The translations under genes and the position numbers were made by a program. The notes beneath the pieces were generated by a model that saw nothing but the letters and a program-made list of their open reading frames with translations, was not told the origin of the DNA and did no database searches. Shown in pieces: positions 15,064 to 21,825 of a stretch of DNA of 44,796 nucleotides. The stretch covers positions 1-44,796 of IMG/VR virus record IMGVR_UViG_3300022188_000019, one strand, 5' to 3'. The DNA comes from a virus. The number at the start of each line of letters is the position of its first letter. The stretch's first letter is position 1.

Positions 15064-16440
15064 ATGGATAAACCGGTGTTTATTACCTATGATATTGGTG
15101 GGTTTGGTGAATTTTCTGTTGGGAGGATTGAGCAACTTTTAGAAGAATTTATTGATAGTGATCAGAGTCAGAGTTTCAAGTATTTCTTGGTATCTGTTTA
15201 TGATGTTAGTGGAAGCACGGCTTATCGTGTTGAGTTACAGATGCGTGCTTTTCTTTATTCGATTTATGGTAAGGATATAAAGCTTGATAAGGATGGCGCG
15301 CTTACATTACTTGACTATATACAGAATAATCTTATAGAAGAAAGGGAGCCGAATAGGGATAAGGTTCAATTGACATATGAGGATATGGAGTTTATTTCGA
15401 ATAACTCGCGGCATGATAGTGCGTTATATTTGATTTCGAAATATCATTTGACTGCGAAGCGCGCGCTTTATCTTATTGATACATTTAACAAGAAAGGCAA
15501 GATTGTGCAGGTTGAGAGCAGTGTTAAGAGGACTTATAATAATGTTTCAGATGATATTACAAAAGATATTGAGTATGATGGTGTTACTTGGAGAGAGATG
15601 TTAAGGGATGTGAATGTTATAAGTGATTTAAACAAGAAGTATGGAGATTTTTATAGTGAAAATTACACATATGAGATTAATCACGATAATCCTATAATTG
15701 TGTTTACTTCTGATTGGCATCTCGGGTCTCGTTATACTGATTACAGGGAGCTTATGAAGCATTGGGAGTTTCTTTTGCAGGATAATGTTTATACCATAGT
15801 TGTTGGTGATTTGGTTGATATGTTTTTGGAGTTCAAGAATAAGAGTGTGATACATTCGCAAATTGTGAATCCTACTTTTCAGATAAAATTATTGAAAAGT
15901 TATCTTGAGGAAGCTTTTGCTACTGGGAGATTTATAGCTGTAGGACTTTCTGAGCAGATGTCTCATGATCAGGCGATGAAGGTTTTGGGTGGTATAGATA
16001 TATATTCCATATTATTTGAAAAGTATGCCAAAAATGTTGCTTTTATGAGGAATAAAGGTCATATATATTTGAAGGTTTTGGATCAGCAGTATGAAATAGC
16101 TATTGGTCATAAGGTTAGTGCATCTAAATTGAATCCATTTTTAGGCGCGCTTAATCTCTGTCGCTATTTTTATCCTAATGCGGATGTTTTGGTTACTGCA
16201 CACACGCATAATCCTGCAAGTGCAGAGGTTTATTATGCGGGTAAGAAGCGCGCGCTTATCAATCTAGGTGCATTTAAAATTGGTGATGATTTTTCTGTTT
16301 CATATTTTGATCCGGTAAATAAGCCTATAATGAAGGCAGTAGTTTTATCAGGGAAGGAGAAGGAGGTGAGGGTATTTGGAGATACCACCGAAGCAAGTAT
16401 ATATGTACATGCACTTAGTAATGGTAAACCAAATGCTTAG
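15064..16440 (+). CDS. Calcineurin-like metallophosphoesterase, variant
   Basis: 458 aa. The C-terminal half holds phosphoesterase motifs: SDWHLG (D217, H219), VGDLVDMF (D249), IGHK and AHTHNP (H380, H382), placed in a two-metal beta-sandwich order. The usual GNHD/E motif between the second and fourth motifs is replaced by VGLSEQMSHD, so one metal ligand and the catalytic His seem changed or displaced. The N-terminal 210 residues are unassigned; about 120-160 could be a helix-turn-helix. Phage relatives include SbcD-like nucleases and DNA ligase-associated phosphoesterases, but no SbcC partner is seen. SD AGGAGG lies 9 nt upstream. Confidence 0.78.
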   Translation: MDKPVFITYDIGGFGEFSVGRIEQLLEEFIDSDQSQSFKYFLVSVYDVSGSTAYRVELQMRAFLYSIYGKDIKLDKDGALTLLDYIQNNLIEEREPNRDKVQLTYEDMEFISNNSRHDSALYLISKYHLTAKRALYLIDTFNKKGKIVQVESSVKRTYNNVSDDITKDIEYDGVTWREMLRDVNVISDLNKKYGDFYSENYTYEINHDNPIIVFTSDWHLGSRYTDYRELMKHWEFLLQDNVYTIVVGDLVDMFLEFKNKSVIHSQIVNPTFQIKLLKSYLEEAFATGRFIAVGLSEQMSHDQAMKVLGGIDIYSILFEKYAKNVAFMRNKGHIYLKVLDQQYEIAIGHKVSASKLNPFLGALNLCRYFYPNADVLVTAHTHNPASAEVYYAGKKRALINLGAFKIGDDFSVSYFDPVNKPIMKAVVLSGKEKEVRVFGDTTEASIYVHALSNGKPNA

Positions 16441-16576
16441 GAAAATTTCTATTGACAAAAGGGATCGTGATGATATTATATATGTTGAGCCTTGGAAAGA
16501 TATGTATGAATATATTGGATTATATGGGACATTATTCAATATAAGGCTTTGGATGCAAAAAGATAGGAGGTATTAA
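16376..16576 (+). CDS. Small hypothetical protein (66 aa), TTG start
   Basis: A TTG at 16376 lies 9 nt after a very strong SD (AAGGAGG, 16360-16366), inside the last codons of the phosphoesterase gene, which it overlaps by 65 nt. The product is Met/Tyr-rich at its start (KQVYMYMHLVMVNQML), then basic and acidic, ending WMQKDRRY. It ends one base before the next gene's ATG. No family is recognised. The SD and tight spacing are the main evidence that it is real. Confidence 0.6.
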   Translation: MEIPPKQVYMYMHLVMVNQMLRKISIDKRDRDDIIYVEPWKDMYEYIGLYGTLFNIRLWMQKDRRY

Positions 16577-16577
16577 T

Positions 16578-16955
16578 ATGTCAGAGATTACTTATCGTCG
16601 GTATTTTTTCATCAAGCCTGATAGGTTTTTGACGGAGGAGAAACCGCCTTCAAAAGATCTTATTTGTGATCTTATGGGTATGCATCCACAAAGGTTTGAT
16701 GAGTGTATTACTGTGAAAGAAGATGGGACATATCAGTTGGATCTGAAGAAATTTGGTATAGCTGAATTTGTTGCATTTGTTACGATGTTTACTGATATTG
16801 ATTGGGTGAATGCATCTGTATCTTGGGTTAGAGCCAGACCGCAGACGAGGAAAGATTATGTTAGTGGCATGATATTTGGTAAAGCTGTGAAGCGTATTAG
16901 AAGGATTCTTAATATTGATGGGAGGGATTCAGATGGAACTGAAGGCAGTTCGTGA
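16578..16955 (+). CDS. Hypothetical protein (125 aa)
   Basis: ATG at 16578 with SD AGGAGG about 7 nt upstream. Begins MSEITYRRYFFIKPDRF; the middle has IAEFVAFVTMFTDIDWV, and the C-terminal part is basic (KAVKRIRRILN). No motif or family recognised. It overlaps the next gene by 23 nt and is part of a run of small early genes between the phosphoesterase and the GroES-like gene. Confidence 0.75.
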   Translation: MSEITYRRYFFIKPDRFLTEEKPPSKDLICDLMGMHPQRFDECITVKEDGTYQLDLKKFGIAEFVAFVTMFTDIDWVNASVSWVRARPQTRKDYVSGMIFGKAVKRIRRILNIDGRDSDGTEGSS

Positions 16956-17331
16956 TAGTGCAATTATTGCGGATTTATTTGTTGTAGAGAAAACATTGAT
17001 ACATACGCCTAATCTTGAAGGGTTATCGCTTTTTGGTTATCTGATTGATATAGATGTGCCTGATTGGGTAGGTTGGGCGAAAGATATTCATGGTGGTCAG
17101 TATGTATTGAGGCAGGCTTGGAAAGGTGATATATTTCCTGAAGGTATTAATCCTGAAATGATATTATCGGACAAGTTAGATGAGGAAGGCGCGCTTATTC
17201 AGACAGATAAGTTCTATGTTTTACCCGGTGATTATGTTCGTAAAGTTAAACCATGGCATATTATAGCAGTATTTGATACTTTGGATGAACTGGTTGATTT
17301 TATAGATAAGTATATATTTTATGAGGAATAG
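16933..17331 (+). CDS. Hypothetical acidic protein (132 aa)
   Basis: The start is ATG 16933, chosen because GGGAGGG (16920-16926) lies 6 nt upstream; a TTG at 16915 in the same frame lacks an SD. The protein is acidic and looks like a beta-rich small domain (LFGYLIDIDVPDWVGWAKDI, later KFYVLPGDYVRKVKPWHI), ending in an acidic helix. No family recognised. Confidence 0.75.
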   Translation: MELKAVRDSAIIADLFVVEKTLIHTPNLEGLSLFGYLIDIDVPDWVGWAKDIHGGQYVLRQAWKGDIFPEGINPEMILSDKLDEEGALIQTDKFYVLPGDYVRKVKPWHIIAVFDTLDELVDFIDKYIFYEE

Positions 17332-17359
17332 TAAACCAATGATTCAATAGGAGGTTATC

Positions 17360-17728
17360 ATGGGAGATGAATTTACTCTTCATGATGGTAAACAAATGAG
17401 TGGTATGGGTTCGGCGCAGGGTAGTGGGGCGTCTAATATTTCACCTGAAGAATATAGGAGGTTGATGGAGGCGCAGTTGAGTCCCGAAGAGCGGGAGCTT
17501 ATAAAGGCTCTTGATAAGCTTCGTTTTTATCAAGCTGTGCTTCCTGATGTTTTGAGTTTGGTTGATAGGGTTAAGTTATGGATGGCTGATGAAGATAAGT
17601 TTTATGATGAATTTAAGAAATATATATCTGATATGAAGGAGACTATAAAGATGTTTTTTGATGACTATAATCTTGTTATGCGTGATTATATTCGTAAAGT
17701 TAGAAAGGCCAAAAGTGAGTTGATGTGA
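17360..17728 (+). CDS. Hypothetical helical protein (122 aa)
   Basis: ATG at 17360, SD AGGAGG 7 nt upstream. The first 28 residues are Gly/Ser/Met-rich and probably disordered (MSGMGSAQGSGAS); from SPEEYRRLMEAQL on it is a charged helical protein that could form coiled coils. Position before the GroES-like gene may hint at a chaperone or assembly accessory role, but nothing in the sequence shows this. Confidence 0.75.
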   Translation: MGDEFTLHDGKQMSGMGSAQGSGASNISPEEYRRLMEAQLSPEERELIKALDKLRFYQAVLPDVLSLVDRVKLWMADEDKFYDEFKKYISDMKETIKMFFDDYNLVMRDYIRKVRKAKSELM

Positions 17729-17738
17729 GGTTGATAAA

Positions 17739-18083
17739 ATGAGGATGTTAGGTACACATGTATTGGTGGAGTATATCTGTCCTGTTGATAGGATTAGTAG
17801 TTTGATAGAAATTCCCGGTGAATATTTGAAGGGTCCTTTTATATTGTGTAAAGTTATTGAAAGGGGTGATGGGCAGTATATAAAGAAGCGTGATAGGGTG
17901 ATACACAAGACATATCCTTCTATAAGGAAAGGTGATCTTGTGATTGTTTCAAGATGGAATACTCAGGTATTATTTGTAGCGGCGGTTGGTGAGAAGAGAA
18001 GGTATTTAATATGTATGATGGAGGATATAGTTGGGAAAGTTCCCGAAGAAAATAAAGATTCCATCTTGGATAAATATGGATGA
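17739..18083 (+). CDS. GroES-like co-chaperonin
   Basis: 114 aa, close to bacterial GroES (about 95 aa) and T4 gp31 (111 aa). The pattern fits the Cpn10 barrel: GTHVLVEYI (strand 1, like RVLVKPL), a flexible stretch SSLIEIPGEYLKGP in the mobile-loop region, FILCKVIERGDGQY (like GEVVAVGPG), then SIRKGDLVIVSRW, and YLICMMEDIVGKV matching the GroES end YLILREEDILAVL. Phage co-chaperonins (gp31, CocO) redirect host GroEL to fold the major capsid protein. No phage GroEL was seen in the window, so it would pair with host GroEL. Weak SD (GAGGT). Similarity is structural in pattern and moderately secure. Confidence 0.72.
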   Translation: MRMLGTHVLVEYICPVDRISSLIEIPGEYLKGPFILCKVIERGDGQYIKKRDRVIHKTYPSIRKGDLVIVSRWNTQVLFVAAVGEKRRYLICMMEDIVGKVPEENKDSILDKYG

Positions 18084-18552
18084 GTATCAGTGGTCCGCCC
18101 ATTATAGAGTTATACATGGTAATAGAAATAAGAATATTTGGGAGAATGAGCGCCGCTTATATAATGTTCTAAAAAAATCTCATAAAGTATTTCATCATGT
18201 ATATTTTGTAAATGATGACAATACAGTTATTCCATATGAATATGATTTCTATTTACCAGATGATAATATAGTTGTTGAGTATAATGGGCGGGAGCATTAT
18301 GATCCATGGGCTGTATTTCATGATGATATTTTCTCATTTCTTCGTAAAGTTTCTTCTGATATGGAGAAGATAAAGATAGCATATGAGCGCGGGCTTCGAT
18401 ATGTTCCGATATCATATGATGATGTTATATCGAAATCAACAGTTGAGCGGGCGCTTAAACATTATAAAACCATAAACGATGTTCTTAATCATTATATCAG
18501 GAGGTATGCTGATTGTCTGAAAATTCCGGAAAAAGACCTTCAGATTTTATAA
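18031..18552 (+). CDS. Vsr/DUF559-like endonuclease
   Basis: Up to 173 aa. The core YEYDFYLPDDNIVVEYNGREHY matches the very-short-patch-repair-like PD-(D/E)XK fold (D, then E-x-N-G-x-x-H), followed by D-x-x-K (SDMEKIKIAYERGLRYVPI), as in Vsr and in freestanding homing or group I-intron-linked nucleases. Start is uncertain: TTG 18031 has SD GGAGG 6 nt upstream; ATG 18076, which overlaps the GroES-like stop (ATGGATGA), has no clear SD. Roles could be a freestanding homing endonuclease, DNA repair, or junction cutting. It overlaps the next gene by 40 nt. Confidence 0.75.
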   Translation: MGKFPKKIKIPSWINMDEYQWSAHYRVIHGNRNKNIWENERRLYNVLKKSHKVFHHVYFVNDDNTVIPYEYDFYLPDDNIVVEYNGREHYDPWAVFHDDIFSFLRKVSSDMEKIKIAYERGLRYVPISYDDVISKSTVERALKHYKTINDVLNHYIRRYADCLKIPEKDLQIL

Positions 18553-19136
18553 AAGAGTCTGTGAAAGGATTGATGAAAACTATTGAGTCGGAGGATGATC
18601 TTGATGCGCGCTTGGAGATTGATTTTGAGGACTTTTTTGCGTTAAATTTTGGTGATATACCTGTTCGTAAGTGTAATAAGGATTGTCCTATATATGATAG
18701 ATGCCAGATGAAAGAGTCTATTGAGTATAATAGTTCTTGTCCGCTTGAGTTAATGTTTGTTGCAGGCGAGGTTGAATCACTTATGAAGCAGTTGGATGTG
18801 GATCCTTCTGATGTTGTGACTATAACGCAGTTTATGAATTATGCGGCGCTTAATTTGTTAACGAGACGGATTTATGAGCAATTAGCGAAAGAGGGTATTA
18901 CGATAGAGGCGCCGGTTGTTGGTAAGGATCAAGTTATAGCGACTGTAACAGAGGCGCATCCATTATTGGATGTTTTAATAAGACTTGATAAGATGAAGCT
19001 TACTATACTTGAGCAGTATCTTGCTACGCCATTATCCAAGGTTAAGGCTAAGATGTCTGATGAGGGTAATTTGCTTGAGGCTTTGGCAAGAGCGGCGAAG
19101 GATATTGAGACATTGAATGATGAAGAAGATAATTAA
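18513..19136 (+). CDS. Cys-cluster protein, possible small terminase
   Basis: TTG start at 18513, 8 nt after AGGAGG (18499-18504); the only nearby ATG in another frame hits a stop at once. 207 aa. Residues about 53-77 carry four cysteines (RKCNKDCPIYDRCQ, then NSSCPLE), which could bind zinc or an Fe-S cluster. The remainder is helical and acidic, ending ETLNDEEDN. It lies upstream of the basic cluster and TerL, a usual place for a small terminase subunit, but no TerS signature is visible. Function is inferred from position only. Confidence 0.7.
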   Translation: MSENSGKRPSDFIKESVKGLMKTIESEDDLDARLEIDFEDFFALNFGDIPVRKCNKDCPIYDRCQMKESIEYNSSCPLELMFVAGEVESLMKQLDVDPSDVVTITQFMNYAALNLLTRRIYEQLAKEGITIEAPVVGKDQVIATVTEAHPLLDVLIRLDKMKLTILEQYLATPLSKVKAKMSDEGNLLEALARAAKDIETLNDEEDN

Positions 19137-19770
19137 AATAAATTCTTTATTGAAGCGGGCGCTTAATAAGGTTAAATTATTGACGGCGCCTCAAAATTAC
19201 CTTGAAAGATTTAAGGGATCTGTAGTTGATGTTGTATCGCCGCTTGTTAAAGATGTATCAAAAGCTAAAGTATCTGTTTTGAGAAATGTAAGATTTCCTG
19301 CAAAAACTTTGTTTCAACATAGACCTGTGATTGCAGATAGTAGGATGATGAGGTTGATGAGGAATAAGGGTATTCCTATAGAGAGGACGCTTCTAAAATT
19401 GTATGAAACAAAATGGCGTAATCTTCTTATGAGGAAGAAGCGCGCTTATCTCAACATGAAGGATGTCAGCAATGTCATTAATAAGTTAACTGATGTTAGT
19501 AAAATACAATCTGCAAAACTAAAGAAGAATTATCATAGGATTATTTCGAAATATAAGAGATATAAGTCCATTCATATTGGAAAGCATAGATCCGATGAGA
19601 GGTATTTCAAATACTTGTTACAGAGGAACTTTGATCAGCGGCGCTCATGGTATCTTTCAGCTGATTTACATAGGTATTTACCGTATGTAAGTGAGCGTAA
19701 GTATCCTAAATCTGTCGGTATTATATCAAGGAAGGATAGAATAGGAATGAGATATAGTCATGTATTATAA
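19117..19770 (+). CDS. Basic virion-type hypothetical protein 1 (217 aa)
   Basis: First of four consecutive basic genes. Lys and Arg dominate throughout (for example RKKRAYLNMK and KLKKNYHRIISKYKRYKS) with few acidic residues, so its predicted charge is strongly positive. No domain is recognised. ATG 19117 overlaps the preceding gene by 20 nt. C-terminus ends RIGMRYSHVL. Candidates: DNA-condensing or internal head protein, or RNA-binding protein. Confidence 0.75.
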   Translation: MMKKIIKINSLLKRALNKVKLLTAPQNYLERFKGSVVDVVSPLVKDVSKAKVSVLRNVRFPAKTLFQHRPVIADSRMMRLMRNKGIPIERTLLKLYETKWRNLLMRKKRAYLNMKDVSNVINKLTDVSKIQSAKLKKNYHRIISKYKRYKSIHIGKHRSDERYFKYLLQRNFDQRRSWYLSADLHRYLPYVSERKYPKSVGIISRKDRIGMRYSHVL

Positions 19771-20668
19771 TCAGGATCCGACATATCCGCAGAATCAACC
19801 TCGTGCTGGTGATCTTGTACCGATGAATATTTCGCGTCCTATGGTTTTTGTTCCTGCGGAGACAACAGTGCGGATGGCGGTTGCTCCGTTTTCTCCGAAA
19901 TATGGTCTTCTAGGCCAGACTGCGAAATTTGTGGTTTCGGATATGCTTGATTTTCTTTTATATCGTCCGAGTGCTTGGCAGTGGAACAAGTATCGTGGTA
20001 TAGTGAGGTATCCTGGGGTTCCGGGGTTAAGGGGTATGTTTGTTGGTCCCCCGAAAGTTTCGCGGTATTCACTTTATGATAGGATGTTTGCGTGGACTTC
20101 AAGGTTTTCGCATAGGATGGGTAGGACTGTTGTGAGGGCTATGTTTAAGTCAATGGGTTATAATGAGTATTTTATGAAGGAGATGTTGAAGGAGTATGAG
20201 CGGGGGGGCTTACATCGAGTTTTCAGTGCATATGAAAATTATGCAAGAAGTTATATAGGTAAGGCAGAAGAGGCTGGTTTGAAAGATGTTGCTGCTCGTA
20301 TACAGGGCAAATTGAATTTTGTGAACAAATTACAAAAGATTTCAAGAAAAATTTCACCGGGTTATATAAAGGTTTCACCGACGATAGCGAAGGTTGGAAG
20401 AGGTGTTTCTACTGCTATGTTGGCATATGAATCAGTTAAAGGTATTGTGTGGTTAACATCAAAGGCATTGAATGCTGGTGTTAGTTTAATGAATAAGGCG
20501 GCGAGTTTGCTCAGGGATGGATATAGTATGCGTTATCGTTTACCTGCGGGTTATGTTACACCTGAGGCTGCGACTATAAGAAATCGGGCGCTTCAAGAAA
20601 TTCATGCATCGCGTTCAAATGTGCGTAATATACTTTTGGGTAATGAAGCATTTTATAGTCATAGGTGA
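19760..20668 (+). CDS. Basic virion-type hypothetical protein 2 (302 aa)
   Basis: Second of the basic cluster. Proline-rich start (DPTYPQNQPRAG), then aromatic, Arg-rich sequence (YDRMFAWTSRFSHRMGRTVV) and a C-terminal part with a weakly hydrophobic helix (STAMLAYESVKGIVWLTSKAL) that could touch a membrane or pack in the virion. Overlaps the previous gene by 11 nt; SD weak. No family is recognised. Confidence 0.75.
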   Translation: MYYNQDPTYPQNQPRAGDLVPMNISRPMVFVPAETTVRMAVAPFSPKYGLLGQTAKFVVSDMLDFLLYRPSAWQWNKYRGIVRYPGVPGLRGMFVGPPKVSRYSLYDRMFAWTSRFSHRMGRTVVRAMFKSMGYNEYFMKEMLKEYERGGLHRVFSAYENYARSYIGKAEEAGLKDVAARIQGKLNFVNKLQKISRKISPGYIKVSPTIAKVGRGVSTAMLAYESVKGIVWLTSKALNAGVSLMNKAASLLRDGYSMRYRLPAGYVTPEAATIRNRALQEIHASRSNVRNILLGNEAFYSHR

Positions 20669-20675
20669 TAGGTAG

Positions 20676-21278
20676 ATGTTTGGTGGTTATAATTACATAG
20701 ACAAGAGGAATTTTATAAGGCGTAATCGTCCTGTAGCGTATAGGCTTTCTAATTTATTCAAGCATTATATAAGGAATGAGCGTTTGATTCATGAGGGGCG
20801 TGCTTCTCTTACTGACAGGTTACCGTTAGCGACGCAGAATTACATACAACGGGTCAGGCGGGGCTTATCGACTTTCAAGAGGAATGGACTTGCTTTATTT
20901 CAACATGAGAGGCAGAAGTTATATGGTATGGCACAGGAAATTAGTCTGCCTGCAAAGATATATAAACAGGCGGCGCTTAATAGATTTGAATACAAAACCG
21001 TTCCGAAAACTTTGAATTTTAGGAAAAGAAATTTTACTGTTTTGAAGAAGATCAAACCATTTGTTTCTCGTTTTAGGGCTAAAAAGGTAACTCCATCAAT
21101 GGTTAGGTCTATATTGAGGTTTGGTTATAAATCGAAGACGACGGATAGGGTTTTGAAGTCTTTTGAAACGGGGTTTAAGCTTGTGGCATCAAGGAGAATA
21201 CGACATTTTGCTGACTTTTTGAAGGAAGGTATTTTATCTATGAAGTATATAAATAGACATTTTGGACTTGTGAGGTAA
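20676..21278 (+). CDS. Basic virion-type hypothetical protein 3 (200 aa)
   Basis: Third of the basic cluster. Dense in Arg/Lys/Asn/Phe (RNFIRRNRPVAYRL, RFRAKKVTPSMVRSILRF), almost without acidic stretches. No domain recognised. Starts 8 nt after the preceding stop, with only a weak SD, so re-initiation is likely. Confidence 0.75.
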   Translation: MFGGYNYIDKRNFIRRNRPVAYRLSNLFKHYIRNERLIHEGRASLTDRLPLATQNYIQRVRRGLSTFKRNGLALFQHERQKLYGMAQEISLPAKIYKQAALNRFEYKTVPKTLNFRKRNFTVLKKIKPFVSRFRAKKVTPSMVRSILRFGYKSKTTDRVLKSFETGFKLVASRRIRHFADFLKEGILSMKYINRHFGLVR

Positions 21279-21282
21279 TTGG

Positions 21283-21804
21283 ATGAAAAAATTAAATGCT
21301 TATAAATATATTCGTGAAGCTTCCATGGGTATTAAATCATTGCATAGTAGGTTGTTAGGTAAGTTCAGGATTTTTAAATCTGGGTTTTATTCTGCGAAGA
21401 ATGTTGGAAAAACAGCGTCAAAAGTGCGCGCTTCACAAAAATTTATTAATTTAGAAAAGAATATTCTGACGAAAGTTTCTGAAAGAGCCAAGTATAAGAG
21501 AGTCATTAGTCGTAATATAAGTATTCCATTTGGTGGTAATAGGAACTTAAAGCTGCCGTATTCAAATGTTCAGAGAAATCAGACGAGTTTTTTTCATGGA
21601 GTTGCGAGGTTTAGTGTCAATGCGTTTTCAAAGCGTCCGGTTGCTGCTTCTGTAGGTATAGCGGCGGCGCTTCTCACAGTTAGTAATCCGAAGAGGATAG
21701 GAGATAGGCTTGCAGTTTATAATACTATGCAGTACAAGGGGCGCTCATGGAGAAGGAATAGTCCATCAGGTGGTTTGGTATTTGCATTGCATAGGGCGAG
21801 ATAA
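21283..21804 (+). CDS. Basic virion-type hypothetical protein 4 (173 aa)
   Basis: Last of the basic cluster, 5 nt after the previous stop. Lys/Arg/Ser-rich, with a short hydrophobic alanine helix near the end (PVAASVGIAAALLTVS) followed by basic sequence ending ALHRAR. It lies directly upstream of TerL. No family recognised; a packaged or DNA-binding role is inferred from charge and position. Confidence 0.75.
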   Translation: MKKLNAYKYIREASMGIKSLHSRLLGKFRIFKSGFYSAKNVGKTASKVRASQKFINLEKNILTKVSERAKYKRVISRNISIPFGGNRNLKLPYSNVQRNQTSFFHGVARFSVNAFSKRPVAASVGIAAALLTVSNPKRIGDRLAVYNTMQYKGRSWRRNSPSGGLVFALHRAR

Positions 21805-21825
21805 CAATTTGCAATTTGATATATT

